A stretch of DNA of 64,000 nt from PALSA-505 sp963702235 (GCA_963702235.1 CAVPBZ010000013.1:558001-622000); one strand, 5' to 3'. Counted from the stretch's first letter, positions 52,370 through 61,811 are shown. Translations and numbers: made by a program. The notes: generated by a model not told the origin, from the sequence alone.

Positions 52370-52414
52370 GGGCCGGCCCGCAGCACCGGGCCGGCCCGCA
52401 GCACCGGGCCGGCC
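52370..52414. repeat. 18-bp tandem repeat, 2.5 copies
   Basis: The unit GGGCCGGCCCGCAGCACC repeats exactly at 52370-52387 and 52388-52405, with a half copy (GGGCCGGCC) at 52406-52414. Each unit contains the palindrome GGGCCGGCCC, so adjacent units can pair as a hairpin. It lies 70 bases after the glycosidase-like gene and may serve as its terminator. Confidence 0.7.
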
Positions 52415-52521
52415 TTCTCGGCGGCAGCGCGACAGCCTGAACTACCCGGCATTGCACGAGCTCTGCCGGACACGCTAGCTTGGGCCGGAAATGACGCGGC
52501 CGCCGACGGCCTACGCGCAAA

Positions 52522-53418
52522 GTGCCTGGCTCTGCCGGGGTGGGGAGATTCGGATTGTCGGTAAAGGACCGTGTGCTCCGGAGCGACGCAGTGAACTGGG
52601 CCGCGAGCTACCTGACGCCACGAAACGCCGGGCGGTACCTGGGCGCCACGGCGATGGAGGCAGCCGCCGAGATCCTCTGGAGTCGCCGGCGAGCGGGAGA
52701 CCTCGCCATGGCGGCCTCAGATCATTTGGCCCGGGCCGGCGCGACAGTCATAGATGTGGGGGCAAGCTGGGGGCTGTTCACGTGTCACCTGGCCCGCCGG
52801 ATCGGGAAAGAAGGCCTGCTGTACTGCTTCGAACCGCACCCGGCCAATGCCATTGGCCTGCAGAAGCTTTCCGCGGCGCGACCATACGTCCATTTCCGCC
52901 CCGCCGCCGTCTCCGACGTGGCCGGGCATGCAGAGTTGTCGGTACCGCGGCAGCGCAGTCGGCTCGTGACAGCGCAATCGAGCCTTGCTCACGGGTTCGA
53001 GGGAGTAGGCGTCGAGAAAGTTAAGGTTCCGACGGTGCGGCTGGACGACGAGATCGGAGCAGACGTCAAGGTCAACTTCATCAAGATCGACGTCGAGGGT
53101 CATGAGATGTCCGTGCTGCGGGGCGGTACCTCGATGCTGCGGCGCTGGCGGCCGCCGATCCTGATCGAGATCGAGCAGCGGCATCTCTCCGGCCCGATCA
53201 GCGACGTTCTCGAGATGATTCAGGAACTTGGCTACGACCTCTTCTATATCGATGAGTCAGCGCTGCGGCCCATTGCGGATTTCGATGTGCAGCGCGATCA
53301 GCTGTCGAAGCTGACAGCAGGTGAGTTTCATCCCTTCAGCATGCCGAAGGACTACGTGTGCAACTTCTGCGCGGTTCAGACGCCTGACTTGCTGCAAGGA
53401 CTTCCGGTGCGGCACTGA
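52522..53418 (+). CDS. FkbM-family SAM-dependent methyltransferase
   Basis: About 298 residues. SAM motif I VIDVGASWGLFTCHLARRIG, then YCFEPHPANAIGLQKL, and the FkbM signature VNFIKIDVEGHEMSVLRGG with PPILIEIEQRH. The family O-methylates sugars and polyketides; in this setting sugar methylation is likely. Start uncertain: GTG 52522 is the longest, but a TTG at 52555 has a GGGGAG Shine-Dalgarno seven bases upstream. Last gene of the island before menG. Confidence 0.9.
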   Translation: MPGSAGVGRFGLSVKDRVLRSDAVNWAASYLTPRNAGRYLGATAMEAAAEILWSRRRAGDLAMAASDHLARAGATVIDVGASWGLFTCHLARRIGKEGLLYCFEPHPANAIGLQKLSAARPYVHFRPAAVSDVAGHAELSVPRQRSRLVTAQSSLAHGFEGVGVEKVKVPTVRLDDEIGADVKVNFIKIDVEGHEMSVLRGGTSMLRRWRPPILIEIEQRHLSGPISDVLEMIQELGYDLFYIDESALRPIADFDVQRDQLSKLTAGEFHPFSMPKDYVCNFCAVQTPDLLQGLPVRH

Positions 53419-53466
53419 TCGCGGCAGTCGGTGCGGCCGGTGTACCCGGTGTGGCAGTCTGGATGA

Positions 53467-54207
53467 ATGGCCCGTGCCCGGCTGGACAAGAACCCGCGCG
53501 AAATCTCCGTGATGTTCGACCGGGTCGCAGACCGGTACGACGTGCTCAACGACGTCCTGTCGATGGGCCAGGACCGGCGGTGGCGGCGCGCGGTCGCCGC
53601 CAGCATCGGCGCCCGCGCCGGCGAGCGGGTGCTTGATCTCGCCGCGGGCACCGGCACGGTATCCCGGATCCTCGCCGAGGACGGGGCGGACTGCGTCGCC
53701 TGCGACTTCTCGCTGGGAATGCTCCAGGCCGGAGCCGGCCGGGACCGGCGGCCAGCCGGTATCGCGGACGCGAGCGGCCGGGGAGCGGTCAGGTTCGTCG
53801 CCGGGGACGCGCTGGCGCTGCCGATGCGCGACGGCGCGTTCGATGCCGTAACGATCTCGTTCGGGCTCCGCAATGTCGCCGATCCGGCGGCTGCGCTCGC
53901 CGAGATGCGGCGTGTCACCAGGCCGGGCGGCCGCTTGCTGGTCTGCGAGTTCAGCCACTTTGCCGACCACAGGATTGACGCGTTTTACCAGCGGTATCTA
54001 GCGGCCGCGCTGCCCGCGATCGCGCGCAGGCTCTCACCCGACCCGGACGCCTATGCCTACCTAGCCGAGTCGATCAGCGCCTGGCCGGACAAGAATGAGC
54101 TGGCCGGGCTGATCAGCGGGGCTGGGTGGTCGCGAGTGCGGTGGCGGACGCTATCCTTCGGCGTCGTCGCCCTGCACTGGGCTCTCAATAGCGACGGCGC
54201 GCGCTGA
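53467..54207 (+). CDS. menG: Demethylmenaquinone methyltransferase
   Basis: Last step of menaquinone synthesis: C-methylation of demethylmenaquinone. 246 residues with the UbiE/MenG signature: MFDRVADRYDVLNDVLSMGQ, SAM motif VLDLAAGTGTVSRILAE, FDAVTISFGLRNVADP and RVTRPGGRLLVCEFS. It lies 48 bases after the FkbM gene. The partner reductase menJ and the NADH dehydrogenase genes follow, interrupted by propeller C on the opposite strand. Confidence 0.95.
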   Translation: MARARLDKNPREISVMFDRVADRYDVLNDVLSMGQDRRWRRAVAASIGARAGERVLDLAAGTGTVSRILAEDGADCVACDFSLGMLQAGAGRDRRPAGIADASGRGAVRFVAGDALALPMRDGAFDAVTISFGLRNVADPAAALAEMRRVTRPGGRLLVCEFSHFADHRIDAFYQRYLAAALPAIARRLSPDPDAYAYLAESISAWPDKNELAGLISGAGWSRVRWRTLSFGVVALHWALNSDGAR

Positions 54208-54221
54208 GCACGCGCCGGGGC

Positions 54222-56555
54222 CTACATCGCCGGCAGCCACCAGGCCTCGTTGCTCGCGCCGTTACAGGGCGCGATCTGAAGCTGCGTGCCGTTGACGGCG
54301 CCTGAGCCGGGGATGGCCAGGCACTCGTTCGCACCATGATTGGTCAGGGCATGGCTCGAGCCGCCGTATGCCCACACCTGGGTTGCGCTTCCGTTGCAGG
54401 CGTTCAGCACCACCGGCGTTCCGCCGGCCGTCCCGCCGCCCGCGGTGTCCAGGCACAGGCCCTGAATCCGGATGGTGCCGTCCGACTCGGCCGTCCAGGC
54501 CTGCTGGCTGTTTTCCACGCACTCCGAGATCTCGACCGGGGTGCCGGGCGTGGCTGCGCCTGCGGTGTCGTCCATGCACGGCACGGCGGTGCTGGACTCC
54601 ACGAGCTGGGAACTCACCGGACCGGTGGGCGGCGGCGGCGGCGGGGCCTGCGCGGCCGGCAGCGGCCACACCTGCTGCACGTTCCCGTTGCAGTTCCAGA
54701 CCTGCAGCTGGGTGCCGTTGCTGGTCGCCGCGGCCGGATCGTCGAGGCATTTGCCGTCGGCGTGGTTGACCAGGGTGTTCCCCGGGCCGGCCTGCCATTG
54801 CTGGGTGACCGCGCCGTTGCAGGAGCCGAGGACGATCTTGGTGCCGTTCGGCGGGGGCGAGGGGCTGCCGGTCACGTCCATGCACATGCCGTTGATCTGG
54901 ATGGTCCCGTCCGGCTCGACCGTCCAGTTCTGCGACGCCTGGTTCCGGCAGGTATAGAAGGCGACCGGGTTACCGGCTGCCGCGGAGTTACCAGTGTCGT
55001 CCACGCACATGGCCGCCCTGCCCGCAGTGGTCCCGGCCTGCCCGCCCAGCCTGCCCTGGCTGAACATCCCGGAGGGGATCGGCCCGCCGGGTGCCTGGGC
55101 AGCGGTGGACGTCAGCGGGAACAGGGCGTTCTCGCCGTGGAAGGTGCCGCCGATGGTCTGCACGTCGGTGCCGGCGAGCAGCCCCCCGCCGAAGCCGGAC
55201 ACCGTCCCTGCCGGGACAGGCGTGAGCGACTCCACTCCGACCCCGCGCGTGGTACCGGGCTGCCACCACGGCAGCGCCAGCCCGGTGTTCGCGTCGATCG
55301 CGGCGATGCCGTTGACCAGGACGGCATTGTCCTCGCACACGTGGTTGCTGCCGCACTCGTTGTTCACCCAGCGCTCGTGCCCGCCGAGGTAGACGATGGC
55401 GCCGGCCACCGCGACCGACTGAATGGTGTCTCCGCCGGTGAAGTTGATCCAGAGCGGCGGCACCTTGGTGCCCGTGGCCCCGGTCTCGAACCTGGCGGCC
55501 GCGTCGCAGATGCCCGGGACGCCGCCAGGCTCGTATCCCGAGTCGACCACGACGAAGAACGACCCGTCGGAGGAGAAGTCGATGTCCCTGACGTAGTCGT
55601 GCTCTTTCTTGCAGTTGTTGGCCATGATCGGCGCGGACCAGTTGGCGAGCGTCGCCGTGGCACCGAGCGAACCGCCCGTGCTGATCAGCGCCAGCCTCGG
55701 CCGTGACTGGCCGTTGACCTGGAGGAACGACCCGCCGACGGCCAGGTGGTTGCCGTCAGGAGTGAGCGCGAGGGTCGTGACCTGCAGGGACGTACCTGTA
55801 GCTTTGCTGCCCAGGGTGAAGCCGAACGAGTTGTCGGCCGCGCCTGTGGTGGCGTCCAGCCGGACCAGCCCGGTCGAGGGCGCGCCATCGGCTGACGAGA
55901 ACTGGCCGCCGGCATACAGCGCATTGCCCTGGTAGGCGACCGCATTGACCGTTCCCTGGACCTGTCCGGCGAAAGCGGACACCACCTGGCCGTCGCCGGG
56001 CGATCCCGGCGCCACGGACAGCTGGACGACGCCGGCATGGCTGGTCCCGTTGACCGTGGTGAACGCGCCTGCGGCGTACACGGTGTTACCGGGACCCGCC
56101 GCCAGGGCGTAGACCGGGCCCCGGTCGAGCACCGGTACGAAGCTGGGGTCGATCGTTCCGGTGCCGGGCTGGTAAGCGAAGATGTCGTTCCTGGTCACGG
56201 TGGTGCCAGGCGTGCAGTACCCGGCCGACGCCGGCCCGGGCGCACACGCCTGGGTGAACGCGCCTGCCACTACCACCTCGCCGTTGACCACCGCGGTGGC
56301 GTACACCGTGGAAAGGGTGCAGTCGGACCCGAACCACTGCGTGTCGCAGGAGGGACTGCCGGCGAACACGTTCGGCGTCCAGCTGACCGGCGTGGCCGAC
56401 ACCAGGTCAGGCAGCGCAGCCGACTGGGGAGAAAGAGCCGCCGGCACGTGCGAGGCTGCTGCCCTCGTGCTGCCCAGGGCGGGCGCCGTGATCACCCCGG
56501 CGACGGCCACGGTGGCGGCGCATGCCGTCAGCACGCTGGACAGACGTGCGCGCAT
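54222..56555 (-). CDS. Secreted beta-propeller-like protein C with two ricin-type lectin domains
   Basis: 777 residues. Signal peptide (LTACAATVAVAGVITAPALG). Propeller region ~40-490: VAGAFTQACAPGPASA, AAGAFTTVNGTSHAGVVQL, AGGQFSSADGAPSTGLVRL, VGGSFLQVNGQSRPRLALI and YLGGHERWVNNECG. Two C-terminal CBM13/ricin B modules follow, separated by a poly-Pro linker, with six QxW-type motifs: QNWTVEP, QQWQAGP, QQVWPLP, QQAWTAE, TQVWAYG and NEAWWLP. It should bind extracellular polysaccharide. AAAGGAG precedes the ATG at 56555. Paralogue of propellers A and B. Its 14-base distance from menG and its opposite strand mark it as an insertion in the menG-menJ order. Confidence 0.88.
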   Translation of the reverse strand: MRARLSSVLTACAATVAVAGVITAPALGSTRAAASHVPAALSPQSAALPDLVSATPVSWTPNVFAGSPSCDTQWFGSDCTLSTVYATAVVNGEVVVAGAFTQACAPGPASAGYCTPGTTVTRNDIFAYQPGTGTIDPSFVPVLDRGPVYALAAGPGNTVYAAGAFTTVNGTSHAGVVQLSVAPGSPGDGQVVSAFAGQVQGTVNAVAYQGNALYAGGQFSSADGAPSTGLVRLDATTGAADNSFGFTLGSKATGTSLQVTTLALTPDGNHLAVGGSFLQVNGQSRPRLALISTGGSLGATATLANWSAPIMANNCKKEHDYVRDIDFSSDGSFFVVVDSGYEPGGVPGICDAAARFETGATGTKVPPLWINFTGGDTIQSVAVAGAIVYLGGHERWVNNECGSNHVCEDNAVLVNGIAAIDANTGLALPWWQPGTTRGVGVESLTPVPAGTVSGFGGGLLAGTDVQTIGGTFHGENALFPLTSTAAQAPGGPIPSGMFSQGRLGGQAGTTAGRAAMCVDDTGNSAAAGNPVAFYTCRNQASQNWTVEPDGTIQINGMCMDVTGSPSPPPNGTKIVLGSCNGAVTQQWQAGPGNTLVNHADGKCLDDPAAATSNGTQLQVWNCNGNVQQVWPLPAAQAPPPPPPTGPVSSQLVESSTAVPCMDDTAGAATPGTPVEISECVENSQQAWTAESDGTIRIQGLCLDTAGGGTAGGTPVVLNACNGSATQVWAYGGSSHALTNHGANECLAIPGSGAVNGTQLQIAPCNGASNEAWWLPAM

Positions 56556-56766
56556 CTCTGCTCCTTTATGTCGTCGTTCGCACCGATTCGGACATCCCGT
56601 ACTGTGGACGCGCCAGCCGGGTTGCCGATGACACCGACGCCCGGAGGCCCGGTTTCGGCGCGCTGGCTGGTGGTCCGGGTGCGCAGAGAGACAAGGTTCC
56701 GCAAGGTCTAGACTGCGAACTGTAAGCCACTTGTGAAGCGGTTCACAAGACAAGTCAGGATGTTCA

Positions 56767-58102
56767 GTGACGGAGCGAATTCCCGCGCCCCCGGCGGGCG
56801 TGACCAGCGGGCAGCGCCGACGCGGCGATGACGAGGCCGATGTGATCGTGGTCGGCGCCGGGCCGGCGGGCTCGACGACTGCCTTTTACCTGGCCAGGTC
56901 GGGACTGGATGTCCTGTTGCTGGAAAAGACCGCCTTCCCCAGGGAAAAGGTGTGCGGCGACGGCCTGACCCCGCGTGCGGTCAAGGCGCTGGTGGGCATG
57001 GGCGTCACGTTCGACGAGCGGGACGGCTGGCTGCCGAACAAGGGCCTGCGGATCATCGGCGGCGGCGCGCGGCTCGAGCTGCCCTGGCCCGAGCTGGCCA
57101 GCTACCCGGGCTTCGGCCTGGTCCGCAACCGGCTGGGCTTCGACGAGACGCTGGCCCGCTGCGCGCAGAAGGCCGGGGTCAGGCTGATCGAGGGCATGAA
57201 CGTAACCGGCCCGGTCCGCGACGACAGGACCGGCCGGATTACCGGCGTGACAGCCAGCCCGAGCCCGGCGGGCGGGGACGGCGATGCGGCGCAGGACACC
57301 GAGCGCAGCTACCGGGCCCGCGTGGTGGTGGCGGCGGACGGCAACTCCTCCCGGCTGTCGGTGGCCATGGGGCTGCGCAAGCGCGAGGACCGGCCGCTCG
57401 GCGTCGCGGTCCGCACGTACTACACCAGCCCCAGGCACGACGACGACTACCTGGAGTCGTGGCTGGAACTGTGGGACGGCGACCGGCTGCTGCCCGGGTA
57501 CGGCTGGATCTTCGGCATGGGCGACGGGACGAGCAACGTCGGCCTCGGGCTGCTCAACACCAGCGCGGCCTTCCGGAACACCGACTACCGCGGGCTGCTG
57601 CGGCGGTGGCTGGCGGGGATGCCGCAGTCCTGGGGCTACACCGAGGAGAACCGGACCGCGCCGGTACGCGGCGCCGCGCTGCCCATGGGCTTCAACCGGA
57701 CGCCGCACTACACTGGTGGGCTGCTGCTCGCGGGCGATGCGGGCGGCATGGTGAACCCGTTCAATGGCGAGGGCATCGCCTACGCGATGGAGTCCGGCGA
57801 GATCGCCGCGCGGGTGGTCACGCAAGCGCTCTCCCGGCCGGCCTGGCAGGCTGCCGAGCGCGTGCTCCGCACCTACCCGCAGGCGCTCAACGATGCCTAC
57901 GGTGGGTATTACGCGCTGGGGCGCCTGTTCGTGCGGGCGATCGGGCGGCCTGAGCTGATGAAGTTCGCGACCAGGCACGGCATGCGCGCCGGCCGCGATG
58001 CGATTCGTGCTCAAGCTCCTGGCCAACCTGACCGATCCCCGGGGCGGTGACGCGGTCAACCGGGTGATCAACGCGATGTCTAGGCTAACCCCCGCGGCCT
58101 AA
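56767..58102 (+). CDS. menJ: Geranylgeranyl reductase family protein, probable menaquinone reductase MenJ, C-terminus frameshifted
   Basis: FAD flavoprotein: dinucleotide loop VIVVGAGPAGSTTAFYLARS, KTAFPREKVCGDGLTPRAV, VVVAADGNSSRLSVAMGL and GLLLAGDAGGMVNPFNGEGI. In actinobacteria, members beside menG/nuo saturate an isoprene unit of menaquinone. The first frame ends at 58050 with a nonsense tail. The family's ending (MRFVLKLLANLTDPRGGDAV, NRVINAMSRL) is in another frame from 57998 to the TAA at 58102. A one-base indel in GCCGGCCGCG near 57990-57997 explains it. Active-site parts are all upstream of the break. GTG start. Confidence 0.9.
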
Positions 58103-58155
58103 GCAGGCGCGAGGATGTACTAGTCAGACCCGAGGATGGAAAGGGGCAGCCGACG

Positions 58156-58515
58156 ATGAGCCTCTACGTGCCGATTCTGGTGCTCGCGGGCCTGGGCGCG
58201 TTCTTCGCTGTCTTCTCGGTCACGATGGGCGCGCTGGCCGGGCCGAAGCGCTGGAACCGGGCCAAGCTGTCGGCCTACGAAAGCGGCATCGAGCCGACGC
58301 CGCAGCCGCTGGGCGGCGGCAGGTTCCCGGTCAAGTACTACCTGACGGCGATGCTCTTCATCGTCTTCGACATCGAGATCATCTTTCTGTATCCGTGGGC
58401 GGTGGCCTTCGACAAGCTCGGCGTCTTCGGGCTGGTCGAGATGGTGCTGTTCATCGTGACTGTTCTCGTCGCGTTCGCCTACGTGTGGCGGCGCGGCGGC
58501 CTGGAGTGGGACTAG
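58156..58515 (+). CDS. nuoA: NADH-quinone oxidoreductase subunit A
   Basis: 119-residue membrane subunit of complex I with three TM helices. Conserved YESGIEPTPQPLGGGRFPVK loop and FIVFDIEIIFLYPWAVAF helix are diagnostic. First gene of the nuo operon; GGAAAGGGG precedes the ATG. Next gene starts 2 bases after its stop. Confidence 0.96.
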   Translation: MSLYVPILVLAGLGAFFAVFSVTMGALAGPKRWNRAKLSAYESGIEPTPQPLGGGRFPVKYYLTAMLFIVFDIEIIFLYPWAVAFDKLGVFGLVEMVLFIVTVLVAFAYVWRRGGLEWD

Positions 58516-58517
58516 CA

Positions 58518-59081
58518 ATGGGTCTTGAGGAAAAGCTGCCGAGCGGAATCCTGCTCACCACGCTGGAGAGCGTGATCGGGGCGGCGCGCAAGTTCTCCGT
58601 CTGGCCGGCTACCTTCGGCCTGGCCTGCTGCGCGATGGAGCTGATATCGACCGGCGGGCCGCGGCACGACCTGGCCAGGTTCGGCATGGAGCGCGCGTCC
58701 AACACGCCCCGGCAGGCCGACCTGATGGTCGTGGCCGGACGGGTCAGCCAGAAGATGGCCCCGGTGCTGCGGCAGATCTACGACCAGATGGCCGACCCCA
58801 AGTGGGTCATCTCGATGGGCGTGTGCGCCTCGAGCGGCGGCATGTTCAACAACTACGCGATCGTGCAGGGCGTGGATCACATCGTCCCGGTGGACATCTA
58901 CCTGCCCGGCTGCCCGCCGCGGCCGGAGATGCTGCTCGACGCCATACTCAAGCTGCACGACAAGATCCAGAACACCAAGCTGGGGCCGGACCGGGAGAAG
59001 GAGATCACGCAGCTCGAGCGGGCCAGGCTGCGCAGGCTGCCGCTGGTCAGCGCCCCTGCCGGCGCGGAGGTGGCCCGGTGA
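58518..59081 (+). CDS. nuoB: NADH-quinone oxidoreductase subunit B
   Basis: 187 residues; carries the N2 [4Fe-4S] cluster near the quinone site. Ligands are the tandem Cys of FGLACCAMELI, the Cys of SMGVCASSGGMFNNY and that of IYLPGCPPRPEMLL. Overlaps nuoC by 4 bases. Confidence 0.97.
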   Translation: MGLEEKLPSGILLTTLESVIGAARKFSVWPATFGLACCAMELISTGGPRHDLARFGMERASNTPRQADLMVVAGRVSQKMAPVLRQIYDQMADPKWVISMGVCASSGGMFNNYAIVQGVDHIVPVDIYLPGCPPRPEMLLDAILKLHDKIQNTKLGPDREKEITQLERARLRRLPLVSAPAGAEVAR

Positions 59082-59797
59082 CCGAGCACGACGCCGCCGC
59101 GCCGGACAACCTGCCGGCGCAGGCCGGCCAGGAGCGGCTCGCCGAGCAGGTCGTCCGCAGCGGCATGTTCGGCGCGGCCAGCAGCGGCGACACGTCGGGC
59201 TACGGCGGGCTGCAGGTGCGGCTCGCGCCCGGGCTGTCCAGCCCGCGGCCGTACGGATCGTATTTCGATGACCTGGCCGACGAGCTCGGCCGGGCGCTGG
59301 CGGCGGCGGGCACGCAGTTCGGCGACGCGATCGAGCGGGTCGTCGCCGACCGCGGCGAGCTGACCTTCTACGTCAAGCGGGACCGGCTGCCCGAGGTCGC
59401 GCGGACGCTCCGCGACGACCCGGCGCTCGCCTTCGAGCTGTGCACCGGAGTCTCCGGCGTGCACTACCCGGAGGACGCCGGGCACGAGCTGCACGCCGTC
59501 TACCACCTGGTCTCGATCAGCCGCAACCGTCGGCTGCGGCTGGAGGTGGGCGCGCCCGACGCGGACCCGCACGTGCCGTCGCTGGTCGGCACGTATCCCA
59601 CCTGCGACTGGCACGAGCGGGAGACCTGGGACTTCTTCGGGATCATCTTCGACGGCCACCCGGCACTGACCAGGATCGAGATGCCGGACGACTGGAAGGG
59701 CCACCCGCAGCGCAAGGACTACCCGCTGGGCGGCATCCCGGTCGAGTACCGCGGGGCCACGGTGCCGCCGCCGGACGAGCGGAGGGCATACGCATGA
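59078..59797 (+). CDS. nuoC: NADH-quinone oxidoreductase subunit C
   Basis: 239 residues of the 30-kDa subunit family in the peripheral arm. Diagnostic segment: YPTCDWHERETWDFFGIIF, then RIEMPDDWKGHPQRKDYPLG. The N-terminal ~75 residues are a low-complexity actinobacterial extension. GTG start overlaps nuoB; the stop overlaps nuoD by 4 bases. Confidence 0.96.
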   Translation: MTEHDAAAPDNLPAQAGQERLAEQVVRSGMFGAASSGDTSGYGGLQVRLAPGLSSPRPYGSYFDDLADELGRALAAAGTQFGDAIERVVADRGELTFYVKRDRLPEVARTLRDDPALAFELCTGVSGVHYPEDAGHELHAVYHLVSISRNRRLRLEVGAPDADPHVPSLVGTYPTCDWHERETWDFFGIIFDGHPALTRIEMPDDWKGHPQRKDYPLGGIPVEYRGATVPPPDERRAYA

Positions 59798-61125
59798 CCA
59801 CGCAGGCCGAAGAGGGCCGCGTCTACACCGTCACCGGGCAGGACTGGGACGACATCGTCGCCGCGGCCGACGCGGCAGGTGACGAGCCGGGCTCCGAGCG
59901 GCTGGTCATCAACATGGGCCCGCAGCACCCCTCGACCCACGGCGTGCTCCGGCTGATCCTCACGCTCGACGGCGAGAGCGTCACCGAGTGCCGGGTGGGG
60001 ATCGGCTACCTGCACACCGGCATCGAGAAGAACATGGAGTTCCGCACCTGGACCCAGGGCGTCACGTTCTGTACCCGGATGGACTACCTGTCCCCGCTGT
60101 TCAACGAAGTCGCCTTCTGCCTGGCCACTGAGCGCCTGCTCGGGATAGAAGATCGTATTCCCGAACGGGCAAGCGTCATCCGCGTGCTCATGCTCGAGCT
60201 CAACAGGATTTCCTCGCACATGATGGCCATCGGCACGTTCGGGCTGGAACTGGGGGCCACCACCGTCCTGCTGAACTGCCTGGAAGCGCGCGAGCAGGTG
60301 CTCGACCTGTTCGAGCTCATCACCGGGCTGCGGATGAACCACGCCTACATCCGGCCGGGCGGCGTCGCGCAGGACCTGCCGCCGGGCGCCACCAAGAAGA
60401 TCCGCGAGCTCTGCGACGAGATGCCGGGCCGGCTACTGGACCTGCGCCACCTGCTCGACGCCAACCCCGTCTACCTGGCCCGGACCAAGGGAATCGCCTT
60501 CCTGGACCTGCAGGGCTGCATGTCGCTGGGCGTCACCGGCCCCATCCTGCGGGCCACCGGACTGCCCTGGGACCTGCGCAAGAGTCAGCCCTACTGCGGC
60601 TACGAGACGTACGACTTCGACGTCCCCACGCAGGACACCTGCGACGTGTACGGCAGGTACCTGGTCAGGATGGCCGAGGCAGACGAGTCACTCAAGATCA
60701 TCGGGCAGTGCCTGGACCGGCTGACGACCGGCCGTCCTGACGACGATCCGGTGATGATCCGGGACGCCAAGATCGGCTGGCCGGCCAAGCTGTCGCTCGG
60801 CCCGGACGGCCTCGGGCCGTCGCCCGACCACATCGCGCACATCATGGGCGAGTCCATGGAGGCGCTCATCCATCACTTCAAGCTGGTGACCGAGGGATTC
60901 CGGGTCCCGGCCGGCCAGGCGTACGCGGCGGTCGAGTCGCCCCGCGGCGAGCTCGGCTGCCACCTGGTCAGCGCCGGCGGCACCCGGCCGTACCGGGCGC
61001 ACTTCCGCGACCCGTCGTTCACCAACCTGCAGGCGCTCGCCGCTATGGCCGAGGGTGGCATGGTGGCCGACGTGATCGCCGCAATAGCCAGCATCGATCC
61101 GGTCTTGGGAGGCGTGGACAGGTAA
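59794..61125 (+). CDS. nuoD: NADH-quinone oxidoreductase subunit D
   Basis: 443 residues, 49-kDa subunit forming the quinone pocket with NuoB. Motifs INMGPQHPSTHGVLRLIL, RVGIGYLHTGIEKNMEFR, MMAIGTFGLELGATTVL and the C-terminal DPVLGGVDR are typical. ATG overlaps the nuoC stop; the stop shares one base with the nuoE start. Confidence 0.97.
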   Translation: MTTQAEEGRVYTVTGQDWDDIVAAADAAGDEPGSERLVINMGPQHPSTHGVLRLILTLDGESVTECRVGIGYLHTGIEKNMEFRTWTQGVTFCTRMDYLSPLFNEVAFCLATERLLGIEDRIPERASVIRVLMLELNRISSHMMAIGTFGLELGATTVLLNCLEAREQVLDLFELITGLRMNHAYIRPGGVAQDLPPGATKKIRELCDEMPGRLLDLRHLLDANPVYLARTKGIAFLDLQGCMSLGVTGPILRATGLPWDLRKSQPYCGYETYDFDVPTQDTCDVYGRYLVRMAEADESLKIIGQCLDRLTTGRPDDDPVMIRDAKIGWPAKLSLGPDGLGPSPDHIAHIMGESMEALIHHFKLVTEGFRVPAGQAYAAVESPRGELGCHLVSAGGTRPYRAHFRDPSFTNLQALAAMAEGGMVADVIAAIASIDPVLGGVDR

Positions 61126-61811
61126 TGCCGTTCAGCCAGGAGGCGCGCACCCGGCTGGAGGCCGACGCCGCCGAGATCATCGCCAGGTACCCGCGGTCGC
61201 GCTCCGCGCTGCTGCCGCTGCTGCACCTGGTGCAGGCGGAGGAGGGCTACGTCTCCGCCGACGGGGTGGCGTTCTGCGCCGCGCAGCTCGGCCTTACCGA
61301 GGCCGAGGTGACCGCGGTGGCCACCTTCTACACGATGTTCAAGCGGCACCCGGTCGGCGAGTACGACGTGGGCGTATGCACGAACACGCTGTGCGCGGTG
61401 ATGGGCGGCGATGCCATCTTCGACGGCCTCGCCGCGCACCTGGGCGTCGGCAACGAGGAGACGACCCCGGACGGCAAGGTCACGCTGGAGCGGGTGGAGT
61501 GCAACGCCGCCTGCGACTTCGGGCCCGTCGTGATGGTCAACTGGGAGTTCTTCGACAACATGACCCCGCAGGCGGCCCGCGCCCTCGTCGATGACCTGCG
61601 GGCCGGCCAGCCGGTCCGGCCGTCGCGCGGCCCGGCCCGGCTGTGCACCTGGCGCCAGGCCGCCCGGATCCTGGCGGGCTTCCCCGACGACCAGGCGGCC
61701 GACGGGCCGCAGGCAGGGCCGCCCGCCCTGGCCGGACTGGAGATCGCTAAGGAACGCGGCTGGACCGCGCCGCCACCCGGCGCGGAGCCCGCCAGGGAGG
61801 CCTCCCGGTGA
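61125..61811 (+). CDS. nuoE: NADH-quinone oxidoreductase subunit E
   Basis: 228 residues, thioredoxin-fold [2Fe-2S] subunit of the NADH module. Cluster ligands lie in VCTNTLCAVMGG and VECNAACDFGPVVMVN. The N-terminal helical part has RSALLPLLHLVQAEEGYVS. A ~70-residue Pro/Ala-rich C-terminal tail is common in actinobacteria. Overlaps nuoF by 4 bases. Confidence 0.95.
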   Translation: MPFSQEARTRLEADAAEIIARYPRSRSALLPLLHLVQAEEGYVSADGVAFCAAQLGLTEAEVTAVATFYTMFKRHPVGEYDVGVCTNTLCAVMGGDAIFDGLAAHLGVGNEETTPDGKVTLERVECNAACDFGPVVMVNWEFFDNMTPQAARALVDDLRAGQPVRPSRGPARLCTWRQAARILAGFPDDQAADGPQAGPPALAGLEIAKERGWTAPPPGAEPAREASR

